Numbered from the stretch's first letter, positions 17,131 through 26,980 are shown. The stretch is 64,000 nucleotides of DNA from Geoalkalibacter subterraneus (GCF_000827125.1 NZ_CP010311.1:2873001-2937000); one strand, 5' to 3'. The notes: generated from the sequence alone by a model not told the origin. Program-made: numbers and translations.

Positions 17131-18410
17131 GATCCTTCTCCCGCATTCTCTCCGGCGATCCCCCGATCCGGGCTGACCCAGGTCGCCCGCCGCCCTCTAC
17201 GCTTAAAAATGGCCCTCGGCAGCCCGACGATAGAGGAGAACAGGCTGATCAGCCAGAAGGCGAGCGGATACCAGATCATCCAGTAGTAATAGCGTCCCAG
17301 TCCGCCTTCATAACGCGCATCGATGGTCAAACTCACGGCGAATTGCAGCAGACAGGTCAGTCCCAGAACAACGCCCGGCCAGTCCGGGATCATGGAAGGA
17401 AGAGCGAGGTATTCGGGCAGCGGAAGAAAACAGCCCAGCAGCCACAACACCGCAACAGCCAGCATGCTGTAGCTCCATGCCATGGCCACCAGAAACTCCA
17501 GCACCACGGGCCACATGCGGCGCACCTTCCACCGGAACATGCGCGGCAGATTGTGCAGCAGCACCTCATAGCCGCCCTGCGCCCAGCGCACGCGCTGCTT
17601 CCACAGACCTCGCAGGGTCTCGGGCATGAGAATCCAGCACAGGGCATTGGGTTCAAAGCGGATATCCCAGTGGTTGATCTGCAGTTTCCAACTGATATCG
17701 ATATCTTCCGTCACCTTGTCAAGCCCCCAGTAGCCCACCTGGTGCAAGGCCGACTTGCGGAACCCGGAAACCACACCCGACACGGTAAAAACGCGTCCAT
17801 AAATCCTCTGGGCCCGCTTGATCATTCCGATAATGGCGGAGAATTCTCCGACCTGGACTCTTCCCAGCAGCGTCGACCGCGTCCGTATGCGCGGGTTGCC
17901 GGTCACCGCCCCTACTCGCGGGCCGTTGATAAAGTGGCTCATGATCCAGGTGGTGGCATGGGGGTCGAGCAGAGCGTCTCCATCAATGCAGACCAGAAAC
18001 TCATGCGGCGAAACCATGGCCGCCATACGCAATCCCATGGCCTTACCCTGGTTGCCGGTAAAGTGAACCACCCGCAGGCACTCATACTCAGCGGCAAGTG
18101 CGTCAAGGGTCGTACCGGTTTCGTCGCTGCTGCCGTCATTGACGGCGATGATCTCGAAATTCGGGTAGGTTTGCCGAGCCAGCGCCTCAATCGTCTCCAC
18201 CAGATGAGCCCCTTCATTGAAACAGGGCACCACCAGTGAGACACCGGGATAATGAGGGAGCTTCGGCTCATTCCGGTAAGAGGGGCGCCCCCGCTCGCGC
18301 CGCCAGTAGTAGTAAACCGCCCCGATCATCCACAAATAGGCCATGAACAGGGGATAGAAAAACAGAAACGCAATAAAAAAATCTCGGACAGTGTCGAGAA
18401 CTTCCAGCAT
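17127..18410 (-). CDS. pgaC: poly-beta-1,6-N-acetyl-D-glucosamine synthase
   Basis: 427 residues, inner-membrane family 2 glycosyltransferase that polymerises UDP-GlcNAc into PNAG. N-terminal membrane helices, then the catalytic domain: VVPCFNEG, a DGDA metal site (~residue 135), TEDIDISW and QRVRWAQGG, the Q-x-x-R-W signature of processive enzymes. Several C-terminal transmembrane helices follow. ATG 18410 begins 2 bp after the pgaB stop and is preferred to an in-frame TTG 6 bp upstream. By family knowledge, activated by c-di-GMP together with PgaD; the window also encodes a GGDEF-PilZ protein (35622-36806). Confidence 0.93.
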   Translation of the reverse strand: MLEVLDTVRDFFIAFLFFYPLFMAYLWMIGAVYYYWRRERGRPSYRNEPKLPHYPGVSLVVPCFNEGAHLVETIEALARQTYPNFEIIAVNDGSSDETGTTLDALAAEYECLRVVHFTGNQGKAMGLRMAAMVSPHEFLVCIDGDALLDPHATTWIMSHFINGPRVGAVTGNPRIRTRSTLLGRVQVGEFSAIIGMIKRAQRIYGRVFTVSGVVSGFRKSALHQVGYWGLDKVTEDIDISWKLQINHWDIRFEPNALCWILMPETLRGLWKQRVRWAQGGYEVLLHNLPRMFRWKVRRMWPVVLEFLVAMAWSYSMLAVAVLWLLGCFLPLPEYLALPSMIPDWPGVVLGLTCLLQFAVSLTIDARYEGGLGRYYYWMIWYPLAFWLISLFSSIVGLPRAIFKRRGRRATWVSPDRGIAGENAGEGS

Positions 18411-18412
18411 AA

Positions 18413-20347
18413 TCAAGGCCTATAGGGGATAGTACGACTTGAGATCTGCGGCCGGACCAGCCGCGCCTCTGGACGGTTGTTGAGAAAATCATCGGGATAA
18501 TATCCGTAGTGCTTGACACCCGCAGATTGTAGAAGTTCCATCTGCCGCGCCAAGGTTGATCCGTCAACCGGCTGTCCGGTACGCCAGTCGCGACTCTGCA
18601 GTTCAAACACCACCTGGTCCAGGGCCCCTGGAACGGCAGCCACCGCTTCCACCAGCTTCTTCAACCACTGGTCGGGATTTTCAGCCTCCTCCATGTAGGG
18701 CATTGCCATAATGGCGGGATAATCGTATTGCGCCATGAACCCGTCCAGGCTCTGAGCAAACCAGTGGCGGGCGGCCGGTTCAAGGACCGGGCGGGCAAAG
18801 ATGTTGCGGGCTGTCTTTATTTCCGGGCGATAGACCCGAACATCCTCAATCAGTGCAGCAATGAAGCCGTTGAGTCTTTGAGACTTTACTTCGGTCCAAC
18901 GCTCGAGAAGTCCGACCTCCTCACGGATTGAAGCGAATGACTCCGGCAGCCCTGCTTGGCGGTAAGCCTCCAGGGCTGCAGGATTTGCATCCTCGTAATC
19001 GGACAGAAAAGCGTCATCATGAAAGATCAGACCGGCAAAGGCGGCGTGCTTGGCAAGATCCCGGTAGATCTCCCCGACGACCCGCGCAGCGGCCCCTGAA
19101 AAGGGGGACAGGCGACGATAGGCTTCGGGTGCGGGCATGTCTGGGCCATCACCGCTACGGGCAAGAACCAGATGCCCGGGCATATCCAGGGCAAACCCAA
19201 GAACCGGCATCCACGCATAAACCGTCACCCCTGTACGGGTGCGCAGCTGCCAGGCCACCCGGTTGAACAGATCGGCACGCATGGGCAGATGGCGATTGGG
19301 GAAATACAAGGCATCCGCAACACCGTCACCGTCCGGGTCGGCAAAAGCCTGCAGGTAGACCGTGTTGACGCCAAGATCAAGCACACGCTCGAGCAGAAGG
19401 CCAAGATTATCTTCCTGCTGAACGGGATCTTCGTCGAAGACATAATCGAGATCCACATGCAGCACCCGGCGCGGAAAATTCCGGTGCAGGCTGCGGTTGC
19501 GCAGAGACCAGACGAAATCCGCCGCCTTTGGATTGCCAAGCACCAGATCCCGCCCCACCACGCGCGGATCCTTCCCCCCTGCCCCCTCTGAGGCGAGGGA
19601 AAAGGTCAGAGACATTCCCACCTCTTCAGCAAGATCCACAGCGATGCGATTGTATTGCCCGTAAGGCCAGACCATGACCCGCGGCTTCAGCCCGAGTTTA
19701 TCCTCGAGCAGCGCACGATTGCGCTTGAAATCCTCGCGCAGCCTTTCCCGATAGGCCCCGTCGCTTTCGTAGGAGTTCTCAGCAGGGTCGAACGCCCGTG
19801 CGGTCATAGCGGGCAGCTCATTGCCCTGGGGATTGGCGATTATCCCCCGATGCAGGTCATAGCTGTGTGAGGCAATCTCCACCAGCCCCGATTCGGCCAC
19901 TTCCCGCAGCTGCGGCCAACTCATAAAGAGTTCGCGCGGGACACGGCTTTCACCATAACGCACCATTTCACCGGTGGGCGTTTCAAGCCAACTGCCGACC
20001 AGGGCCAGCACTGCGGGGTAATTGAAAGCCTTGAGCAGAGGGAAAACCCGCTGGTAAAAACTGCGGTAGCCATCATCGAAGGTCAACAGCACCGCCTTTT
20101 CCGGCAGAGGCTGGCCCCCGCTGCGGGCCGCAAAGATATCATCGATGGATACGGGGCGATAACCGTGTTCCCTCAGCCAGGCGAAGTGGGCAATCAGGTT
20201 GTCGCGTGACACGCTCATATCGTCGTCGGGCACGACGTTATCGGTTACATCGTGATAACAGAGCGCGATCAGATCCGCACAAGCGGGCTGCGGGATCCAA
20301 ATCAGGCCGCAGCAAAGTGCCACGATCAGTACCATCAACCGCCACAT
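18413..20347 (-). CDS. pgaB: poly-beta-1,6-N-acetyl-D-glucosamine N-deacetylase
   Basis: 644 residues. Partially deacetylates PNAG during export. Start ATG 20347 has GGAG 9 bp upstream, inside the end of pgaA; a longer TTG start has no ribosome site. Signal peptide of ~24 residues ending ACA. The NodB-type deacetylase domain shows CYHDV, TFDDGYRSFYQ (metal Asp pair) and IASHSYDLH. The C-terminal hydrolase-like domain (GH153 type) starts near VLHVDLDYVFDEDPVQQ and includes YAWMPVLGF and FHDDAFLSDYE. Part of pgaABCD, transcribed right to left. Confidence 0.93.
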   Translation of the reverse strand: MWRLMVLIVALCCGLIWIPQPACADLIALCYHDVTDNVVPDDDMSVSRDNLIAHFAWLREHGYRPVSIDDIFAARSGGQPLPEKAVLLTFDDGYRSFYQRVFPLLKAFNYPAVLALVGSWLETPTGEMVRYGESRVPRELFMSWPQLREVAESGLVEIASHSYDLHRGIIANPQGNELPAMTARAFDPAENSYESDGAYRERLREDFKRNRALLEDKLGLKPRVMVWPYGQYNRIAVDLAEEVGMSLTFSLASEGAGGKDPRVVGRDLVLGNPKAADFVWSLRNRSLHRNFPRRVLHVDLDYVFDEDPVQQEDNLGLLLERVLDLGVNTVYLQAFADPDGDGVADALYFPNRHLPMRADLFNRVAWQLRTRTGVTVYAWMPVLGFALDMPGHLVLARSGDGPDMPAPEAYRRLSPFSGAAARVVGEIYRDLAKHAAFAGLIFHDDAFLSDYEDANPAALEAYRQAGLPESFASIREEVGLLERWTEVKSQRLNGFIAALIEDVRVYRPEIKTARNIFARPVLEPAARHWFAQSLDGFMAQYDYPAIMAMPYMEEAENPDQWLKKLVEAVAAVPGALDQVVFELQSRDWRTGQPVDGSTLARQMELLQSAGVKHYGYYPDDFLNNRPEARLVRPQISSRTIPYRP

Positions 20348-20349
20348 AC

Positions 20350-23133
20350 TTAAAATCTCCAACGAACTGAAAGGTCGCCGTCCACCCCGTTTTCCGGATC
20401 GCCATCATAGATACGACGGTGCCATCCGATACCATAAACCAGGTCGAACCGACCATCGGCCTGCCACAGGTGTTCGTAGCGGGCGCCGAGCAGAGGTCCG
20501 GTTCCGTAACCCTGCTGCTGATAGGCCCCAACCGTCAGGGCGAGCCGGTGCCGGAAGGCGCGCTGGTAGCGCCGCCACAGCAGCCAGGTGTTGTCCAGTG
20601 TTACAGAGGCGGAAGCATCCTGCTGCGGGCTGTAATAGGGTACATCGCTCTTTTTGTTGAAAGAAGCATAGAGATCAACCACCCCGTCGAGATGATAATG
20701 GGGGCGCGTGACGACACGCTGCCGCAGGTCCGCCCGCAGGTGCGTGCGCAGATTGCCGTCGCTGAAATCCATCAGTCCCGTCCCCAGCGACCAGCGGCGC
20801 CGCTCATGGGCACGATGGACAAAACCAAAGCGGATCGCATCGGCATCGATTCCGTTGCGCAGGGCGCGGGTCGGTGTAGCGCTGCTGCGAATTTCAACGG
20901 CAAAAGGCCAGGAGCGCTGATCATCCTGATGCAGGAGACCCGCTACGCCCACACCGACACCGCCTGCTCCCGCCGCGGTGTAATTGATTTCGGCGTTCCC
21001 CTCCAGGCGGCGACTGCGATACTCCAGGCCGCTGCGATAACGGCGAACAATGCCGCGCCCCTCGGCGAAATCACCACGCGACCATAGAATCCCGGCAAAA
21101 AGCCTGTAATGTTCTTTCAGCGGAGAGGAATAGAGGGTCGACCCCAGGCGCAGTTCGTTACCGCCATAATCGGTCTCGCTGCTGTCGCTGTAGCCCGCCT
21201 CAACCTGCAATTCACGCAGGTCATGAAGATAGCTGCGGCGCGCAAGGCGCTGCACATGTTTATCCTCCGGGAATCGCCCATAGAGATCTTCAGCAGCCGC
21301 TTGTGCGGTACCGTACTGCCGCAGATCAAAACGGTTGTGAGCTCTGGCGATCTGCAGACCACGATGGTCCGGATTGTTCAGCAGGCCGTTTTCCAAAATC
21401 GATTCCGCTTTGCGCGGCCACCCACGCGCCGCATAAACTCCCCCCAGTTCCTGCTTGAGATCAGGATTGAGCGGTGCATGGTCATGCAACGTTTCGATCC
21501 GGCTCTGGGCCTCCGGCAGATCTCCTGCAAAGACTCGGGCCAAACCAGTCGTCAACTCTGCGGTCAAACGCTGACGATCGGCATTTTTTTCTGCTTGCAC
21601 CTCCGCGAAAAGACGGTCGATGCGAGTGATGGCACGGTCGAATTCTTCCAATTCCACATCGGCATAAAACAGCGCCAGCCGTGTTTCAAAATCATCGGGC
21701 TCGAGGTGTAGAGCCTGCTGATAGATATCGTAGGCCGCCTCGGGCTGCTCCAGGTAGAGGTAGGCATCCGCAGCGGCTTTGAGAGCATAAGCAGGCAGGA
21801 ACTCATCTTCGCGCTGCAAAGATTGATATAGGGTCACAACCTCCGGCATGCGCACGCGGTTGCGCAGGGCAACCATACGGTCGATGCGTCCTTGCCGCAC
21901 CAGGGTCGGAGGCGCATTATCAGCCGCATGAAGGCGTCGCAGATTCGCTGAAATCCGCTCCAACGCCTGATCTGTTTCCAGAAACCGGGTTTTCTCGGCC
22001 TCAGGGGAGTAGCTTCCCCAGCGCACCTGATGTGCTGCAGCATCATTATGCAGACGCTGCAGATCAGCTTTTTGCAGCAGTCCGGGAAATTTCTCGGCAT
22101 AGTGCAGGGCCAGGTGGCTCGCTCCCAGAAACCTCAGAGCGCGAATCCGTCCCAGTAAAGCGTCGGGATCGGCGGGGTTGAGCACCAGCAGGCGTTGATG
22201 CAGATCCAAAGCGGTGAGATGATCTCCGGCGCGCTCTGCAGCATACACACAGGCCGAAAGGACATCTCTTCGCTCCGGATGGCGATTCTGCAACTGACGA
22301 ACCAGGCGGCGGCTCGCCTCCACCTCTCCGGCATCGGCCAGCGCCATAAGCCGCCCCAACGCAAACGGAAGATGATCAGGCCAGCGCTGCATGGCCTCCG
22401 CGTACAAAGCTGCCGAAGCTTCAAACCATTTATGGTTGCGCAGCGCCTTGGCCACAACGTCCACCACGTGCAGCGGAGCCTTGTCCAATTCCATGGAATC
22501 CGCGAGGATGACCACTTCGGCATCACGCTCAGCCCATCCCAGCACCGTCAGGTAGTCGTAGGCCACTTTGCTATTGGCGGGATTGCGATTGTAGAGTTGT
22601 TTCAGGATCTCGAGAGAATCTTCCAGATGACCATCCCGTGCCTGTTTGACGGCTTCCTGCCGCAGGGCGTCCTCACGGTCCGAAAAAGCTGCGGGTTCAG
22701 AAGAGACATGCCGCTTTTCTTCTGACAGCACCTCACGAATCGCAGCGGCAATGTGTTCGCGCCGTGCGGGGGCGATCCCCTGGCGCAGGACAAAAACCTC
22801 ATCGGTATCGGTCGTCAGCAGGGAAAACAGCCGGCCGGAGGGCTGATTCTGCAGAGTTTTTCGAGGGATCAGGCTCAGGTCAATGGCGCGAAAACGGTTT
22901 AGCCATTCCGGCAGGCTGTGGACATCGTCGAACAGCCGAACGCTGACCGAAGCGTCAAGCGCATCGGCCAAAGCCGAACCAAATCGTTCTGCTGCGGCAG
23001 CATCAGGAAAAAGCGAAGCAGCGCTGGGCGCAAATCCGGTATTGATCCGGTTTTCCGCTGCCGCACAGATGGCAGGCGAAAAAACGAGCAGAAGAAAAAA
23101 GAGAAGCTGAAAGCAAAGATGAAAATATTTCAT
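20350..23133 (-). CDS. pgaA: PNAG outer-membrane export porin
   Basis: 927 residues. Start taken at ATG 23133; a TTG 12 bp upstream is less likely. Signal peptide of ~28 residues. Residues ~120-610 form a tetratricopeptide superhelix (repeated patterns such as KAAADAYLYLEQPEAAYDIYQQALHLEP). From ~630 a beta-barrel follows, ending in RWRF with the terminal Phe common in outer-membrane proteins. Known role of the family: the barrel exports de-N-acetylated PNAG and the TPR part recruits PgaB. First gene of pgaABCD and divergent from murB across 153 bp. Confidence 0.9.
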   Translation of the reverse strand: MKYFHLCFQLLFFLLLVFSPAICAAAENRINTGFAPSAASLFPDAAAAERFGSALADALDASVSVRLFDDVHSLPEWLNRFRAIDLSLIPRKTLQNQPSGRLFSLLTTDTDEVFVLRQGIAPARREHIAAAIREVLSEEKRHVSSEPAAFSDREDALRQEAVKQARDGHLEDSLEILKQLYNRNPANSKVAYDYLTVLGWAERDAEVVILADSMELDKAPLHVVDVVAKALRNHKWFEASAALYAEAMQRWPDHLPFALGRLMALADAGEVEASRRLVRQLQNRHPERRDVLSACVYAAERAGDHLTALDLHQRLLVLNPADPDALLGRIRALRFLGASHLALHYAEKFPGLLQKADLQRLHNDAAAHQVRWGSYSPEAEKTRFLETDQALERISANLRRLHAADNAPPTLVRQGRIDRMVALRNRVRMPEVVTLYQSLQREDEFLPAYALKAAADAYLYLEQPEAAYDIYQQALHLEPDDFETRLALFYADVELEEFDRAITRIDRLFAEVQAEKNADRQRLTAELTTGLARVFAGDLPEAQSRIETLHDHAPLNPDLKQELGGVYAARGWPRKAESILENGLLNNPDHRGLQIARAHNRFDLRQYGTAQAAAEDLYGRFPEDKHVQRLARRSYLHDLRELQVEAGYSDSSETDYGGNELRLGSTLYSSPLKEHYRLFAGILWSRGDFAEGRGIVRRYRSGLEYRSRRLEGNAEINYTAAGAGGVGVGVAGLLHQDDQRSWPFAVEIRSSATPTRALRNGIDADAIRFGFVHRAHERRRWSLGTGLMDFSDGNLRTHLRADLRQRVVTRPHYHLDGVVDLYASFNKKSDVPYYSPQQDASASVTLDNTWLLWRRYQRAFRHRLALTVGAYQQQGYGTGPLLGARYEHLWQADGRFDLVYGIGWHRRIYDGDPENGVDGDLSVRWRF

Positions 23134-23286
23134 AACAAAAAACAATTAAAAGCAATAAATCTGCCAAAAATTTCAAATCAGTCCCATGCTGGCAAAAAAA
23201 AAATCCTCATGCTATCTTCTTGAGGTCTTTTCAACGTCCGGTGTTTTATACGGGAAAGATTTCCATCAAGGTAAAAAACAACGACT

Positions 23287-24282
23287 ATGGACTGTCAGCA
23301 CTCCGACAACGTAAAAGATTCGAACCTGGCGCACCTCGACGTCGGGGTGATCAGGACAGATGAACCCCTGTCGCGGCATTGCAGCTGGCGCATTGGTGGC
23401 CCGGCGGATCTGTTTGTCGAGCCCGCCGATGCCGACCAGATTGCACGGCTGATGGAGTTCGCGCACAACAGACATATCCCCCTGCTGGTCATCGGCGAAG
23501 GTTCAAACCTGCTGTTCGATGATGCGGGGGTGCGTGGCATCGTACTCAAAATCGGCCGCCGCCTCGGGCGCATCTCCATCCACGGCCAGACCATTGTCGC
23601 CGAAGGGGGAGCGTGGGTTCCGCAGCTCGCCCGCCGCGCGGGACGTGCCGGGCTGACAGGCCTGGAACATATCATCGGTATCCCCGGCACCATCGGCGGC
23701 CTGGTCATGATGAACGGCGGCAGTCATCGCCAGGCCGTCGGCGATCATGTGCGTCGGGTGTGGATCATTGACCGCACGGGCAACGAGCGGGTCCTGACCC
23801 GCGAAGAGTGCCGTTTCGACTATCGCCGCAGTGCCCTGCAAGGCACCGGCGCTGCAGTCACGCGGGTTGAACTGACCTGTCCCGTCGGCGACCCGCAGGA
23901 GATACGCCGCCGCATGGTGGAAGACCTGCGGGAACGTCGGCATAAATTTCCACGCAAGCAACCCAACTGCGGCTCGGTCTTCTTGAGTTCCCCCGCTATG
24001 CATACCCAGGTCGGCCCGCCAGGCAAGGTCATCCAAGATGCAGGCCTCAAGGGGATGCGCATCGGCGGCGCCGAAGTTTCACCCCTTCATGCCAATTTCA
24101 TCGTCAATCGCGGCGGGGCCAGTTGCCGTGACGTGCTGGAACTGATCAACCATATCCGCGCCGTGGTGCGGCAGAGGATCGACTTCGACCTCATGTGCGA
24201 AGTGCGCTACGTCAGCCCGCAGGCAGTTTTAATGCCCGCCGACCAGGCCCTGCAACTGGTCGCGGTCCACGCCCCCGGTTAA
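23287..24282 (+). CDS. murB: UDP-N-acetylenolpyruvoylglucosamine reductase
   Basis: 331 residues. Reduces UDP-GlcNAc-enolpyruvate to UDP-MurNAc with NADPH and FAD in peptidoglycan synthesis. FAD-domain motifs: SWRIGGPADLFVEP, VIGEGSNLLFDD and GIPGTIGGLVMMNGG. NCGSVFLSS holds the proton-donor Ser, and the C-terminal domain carries GLKGMRIGGAEVSPLHANFIVN (type I). Here it stands alone between pgaA and hflC rather than in a division/cell-wall cluster. No clear Shine-Dalgarno is visible; the start was chosen by family N-terminus. Confidence 0.95.
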   Translation: MDCQHSDNVKDSNLAHLDVGVIRTDEPLSRHCSWRIGGPADLFVEPADADQIARLMEFAHNRHIPLLVIGEGSNLLFDDAGVRGIVLKIGRRLGRISIHGQTIVAEGGAWVPQLARRAGRAGLTGLEHIIGIPGTIGGLVMMNGGSHRQAVGDHVRRVWIIDRTGNERVLTREECRFDYRRSALQGTGAAVTRVELTCPVGDPQEIRRRMVEDLRERRHKFPRKQPNCGSVFLSSPAMHTQVGPPGKVIQDAGLKGMRIGGAEVSPLHANFIVNRGGASCRDVLELINHIRAVVRQRIDFDLMCEVRYVSPQAVLMPADQALQLVAVHAPG

Positions 24283-24306
24283 GGGACGCGGACCGCCGCT
24301 GATGCG

Positions 24307-25245
24307 TCAGTTGATCTCTTTCAAGTAACGGTAGTAGTCGGAATCGGTCCCGATGACCAGGCGGCCGTTTTCGCCGATGACTTTTTTATAGGATTCCAGG
24401 GTCCGCAGGAAGGAATAGAAATCCTTGTCTTCATTGTAGGTCCCGGCGTAGATGGAGGCGGCTTCAGCGTCGGCCTTGCCGCGAATCTCCAGGGCGGTGC
24501 GGTAAGCACCGGAGCGGATCTCCTTCAGCTCACGTTCCATCTTGCCGAGGATCTCGGCTTTTTCCCCTTCACCCTCGGAGCGATACTCGGCGGCAACCTG
24601 GTTGCGTTCATTGACCATGCGCTCATACACCCGCTCAAGCACCTGCTCGACATAATTGATCCGCTTGATCTGCACATCGAGCAGCTCAATACCATATTCC
24701 GGCACGCTGGCACGGGCTTTTTCGAGCAGGTCGTCGAGAATTTCCTCGCGTCCGATCAACTCGCTTTCTTCTACCACCTCGCCTTCAAACTCGAAGACCT
24801 CTTCCTCATCTTCCAGCCCCCGGGGTTTCTCATAATCACTGCCGCGCACCAGTTCCGCCAGCAGGCGACCCGATACGGCGTCGCGCACCACGGAGTCAAT
24901 AATGTCGTCGAGACGTCCCTGGGCACCGCGCTCGGTGGCGACACTGCGGTAGAACAGCAACGGATCGACGATGCGCCAACGCGCGGTGGTATCCACCCAG
25001 ATGAAACGCTTATCCTTGGTAGGGATCTGGTTGGGAGCACTGTCCCATTTCATGATGCGCCGCTCGAAACGGCGCACATCCTGAATGACCGGAATCTTAA
25101 AATGCAGACCGGCATATTTGACATCCCCCACCGGTTTGCCGAACTGCGTGATAATGGCCTGCTCGGCCTCGTTGACCACATAGGCACTGCTGCCGACACC
25201 AATTAGAATCAGCAGCACCAATCCAACAATCACAGGCGCTTTCAT
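24307..25245 (-). CDS. hflC: HflC, SPFH-domain modulator of FtsH protease
   Basis: 312 residues. One N-terminal transmembrane helix (VIVGLVLLILIGVGSSAYVV) then an SPFH/band-7 domain (EAEQAIITQFGKPVGDVKYAGLHFKIPVIQDV) and a long coiled coil (EGEKAEILGKMERELKEI). With HflK it forms a large periplasmic-facing complex around FtsH and modulates membrane-protein turnover. The ATG overlaps the hflK stop (ATGA), implying coupled translation. A run of acidic residues near 155 (EDEEEVFEFEGEVVEESE) is a lineage-specific insertion compared with the E. coli protein as I remember it. Confidence 0.93.
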   Translation of the reverse strand: MKAPVIVGLVLLILIGVGSSAYVVNEAEQAIITQFGKPVGDVKYAGLHFKIPVIQDVRRFERRIMKWDSAPNQIPTKDKRFIWVDTTARWRIVDPLLFYRSVATERGAQGRLDDIIDSVVRDAVSGRLLAELVRGSDYEKPRGLEDEEEVFEFEGEVVEESELIGREEILDDLLEKARASVPEYGIELLDVQIKRINYVEQVLERVYERMVNERNQVAAEYRSEGEGEKAEILGKMERELKEIRSGAYRTALEIRGKADAEAASIYAGTYNEDKDFYSFLRTLESYKKVIGENGRLVIGTDSDYYRYLKEIN

Positions 25246-26270
25246 TGGCCACCTCCCCGGCGCTCACTGCGCATGGGCAGCAATGGCAGCAGGTTGCTGC
25301 CGCCCTCGTCCATGACATAAATTTCTTCGAGACGCGGCAGAACTTCTTCCATGGTCTCAAGGAAGATACGCTGCTTGGTCACTTCGGGAGCCTTACGGAA
25401 TTCGCTGAGCAGAGCCCGGAAACGGTTCGTTTCCCCCATCGCCATATTGATGCGCTCAATGGCATAACCTTCGGCCTCTTCAATGGTTTTTTTCGCCTCG
25501 CCGCGGGCACGCGGCACCTCGCGATTGAACTGTTCACGGGCTTTGAAAATCATACTCTCCTTCTGCTGCTCCGCCTCATTGACCTCGTTGAATGCCTTTT
25601 TTACCGGGTCAGGCGGCGTCACATCCTGAAATTTGACCGTCACCACGCGAACGCCGATATCATATTCATTGAGGATATCCTGCACGTCCTCCTGGATACG
25701 CGCGGCAAGCAGAGCTCGGTCGGTGGTCAGGACATCGGTCACGTTGCTGTTGCCGACCACTTTGCGCACCATCGCTTCACTGATGTCACGAATAGTTTCC
25801 ACCGGATTCTTCAGCCGGAAAACATATTTATACGGATCGACCACCTGGAACTGCACGATCCACTCCACGTCGCTGACATTGAGGTCGCCAGTCAGGGTCA
25901 ACGACTCCTCCTCCAGCCCTCTTTTGGTATAGGAGGAACGCTCACCCGGCATGACCGTGCGGAAACCGAACTCCTCCTTGAAGACGCGACCGGTTTTAAC
26001 CAGGTAGACCTTGTCGACTCCAAAGGGAATCTTGAAATGCAGCCCGGGATCGGAATAACCGACATGCTTGCCGAACCGCAGGATGACGCCGGTCTCTTCG
26101 GTGTCAACCTTGTAAAAGCTGCTGTAGATGCCGAAAGCCACCACCAACCCCGCCAGTATGACGAACAGCATCTTGTTGGGTCGGAACTCTTTCTTAAGCT
26201 TGCGGCCGATATCGATAATCTTCTTTTCCAGATCATCAGCCGAGGGCCCACCGTCGCCCCAATTTTGCAT
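25242..26270 (-). CDS. hflK: HflK, SPFH-domain modulator of FtsH protease
   Basis: 342 residues, upstream partner of hflC. A cytoplasmic N-terminal stretch, one helix at ~36-52 (MLFVILAGLVVAFGIYSSF), then the band-7 domain (EETGVILRFGKHVGYSDPGLHFKIPFGVDKV) and a coiled coil ending near residue 340. The glycine-rich N-terminal tail seen in many HflK proteins is short here (QNWGDGGPSADD). GGAGG lies 6 bp before the ATG. Both proteins regulate FtsH-dependent quality control in the inner membrane. Confidence 0.93.
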   Translation of the reverse strand: MQNWGDGGPSADDLEKKIIDIGRKLKKEFRPNKMLFVILAGLVVAFGIYSSFYKVDTEETGVILRFGKHVGYSDPGLHFKIPFGVDKVYLVKTGRVFKEEFGFRTVMPGERSSYTKRGLEEESLTLTGDLNVSDVEWIVQFQVVDPYKYVFRLKNPVETIRDISEAMVRKVVGNSNVTDVLTTDRALLAARIQEDVQDILNEYDIGVRVVTVKFQDVTPPDPVKKAFNEVNEAEQQKESMIFKAREQFNREVPRARGEAKKTIEEAEGYAIERINMAMGETNRFRALLSEFRKAPEVTKQRIFLETMEEVLPRLEEIYVMDEGGSNLLPLLPMRSERRGGGQ

Positions 26271-26660
26271 ACAACCTCCATGTGTTGAATTTCACAGCAC
26301 TTTTCTCCGCCGCGATCATTCATCAGGTTAAAATGAAATTCAAAAGTAACACAGCCGATCATTTCAAACCAGCAAATCCGGACGATCGAGAAGGGAAAGG
26401 CTGCCTGAAGTTTTATATGTACATTCGCTTAATCATGCACCGTATGTTTTAACCATACACCCGCTCAGAAACTGTTTTTTTTAGAGGATCCAGCATGTTA
26501 CGCAAAAGCTCGCTTTTCGGCACCCCCTTACTGCAGACCTTGAATGTATATAAAATTTATTCACCGCGCCACCAACCTGCCGGTTTCGCCAAAATCTTAA
26601 AATTCAATTTTTTATAACGTTTTCAATATCTTAAAAAACATTACGCATCTTTTCTCAAAC
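26271..26660. other. gene-free stretch upstream of hflK and of the sigma-54 promoter
   Basis: No gene seen. A near-palindrome, GTATGTTTTAACCATAC, lies at 26442-26458, about 205-220 bp upstream of the -24 element of the sigma-54 promoter at 26661. That distance suits an enhancer for a sigma-54 activator, but a single copy is weak evidence. The rest is AT-rich and presumably carries the hflKC promoter on the minus strand. Confidence 0.3.
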
Positions 26661-26677
26661 TTGGCACGCTCGATGCT
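26661..26677 (+). promoter_or_regulatory. sigma-54 (RpoN) -24/-12 promoter
   Basis: TTGGCACGCTCGATGCT matches the consensus TGGCACG-N4-TTGCW except for A in place of the first T of the -12 block. The invariant GG (26663-26664) and GC (26675-26676) are separated by exactly ten bases. A start near 26688 would leave a ~40-nt leader before the small gene at 26729. Expression would require an enhancer-binding activator. Confidence 0.75.
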
Positions 26678-26728
26678 CTTATAGAAAGTCAAATACAACA
26701 CAACTTCATCATAGCCAAGGAGGACATT

Positions 26729-26950
26729 ATGAAAACTCTGCATCTGACCATCGCCGCGCTGCTCGCCCCTTCCGCACAAGCTTTTGCCGCTTCCGGCGCC
26801 ACCGAGGGTTCGGGACTTCTGACCTGGCTGTTCCTCGGGTTCTTCGCCCTGATTATCGTGGCACAGTTTGTCCCCGGTCTGCTGGTTATCGGCTCGGTCA
26901 TCAAAGGCCTGGCTACTTCCAGCCCCGCAGCGAAACACGTGTCGCACTGA
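26729..26950 (+). CDS. small exported/membrane protein, first of a tandem pair
   Basis: 73 residues. AAGGAGG lies 9 bp before the ATG. Signal peptide (LTIAALLAPSAQAFAA) then a short acidic/Ser-Gly stretch, one hydrophobic helix (LLTWLFLGFFALIIVAQFVPGLLVIGSVIKGLA) and a basic tail. It is clearly paralogous to the product at 27048-27278, sharing W-x-FLGF-x-x-LIIVAQ-x-VP. I do not recognise a named family. Preceded by a sigma-54 promoter, so expression is conditional, perhaps membrane stress or nitrogen/energy status; this is inference only. Confidence 0.75.
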   Translation: MKTLHLTIAALLAPSAQAFAASGATEGSGLLTWLFLGFFALIIVAQFVPGLLVIGSVIKGLATSSPAAKHVSH

Positions 26951-26980
26951 CAACCTAAAGAATCAAGCAAAGAACAGGGC

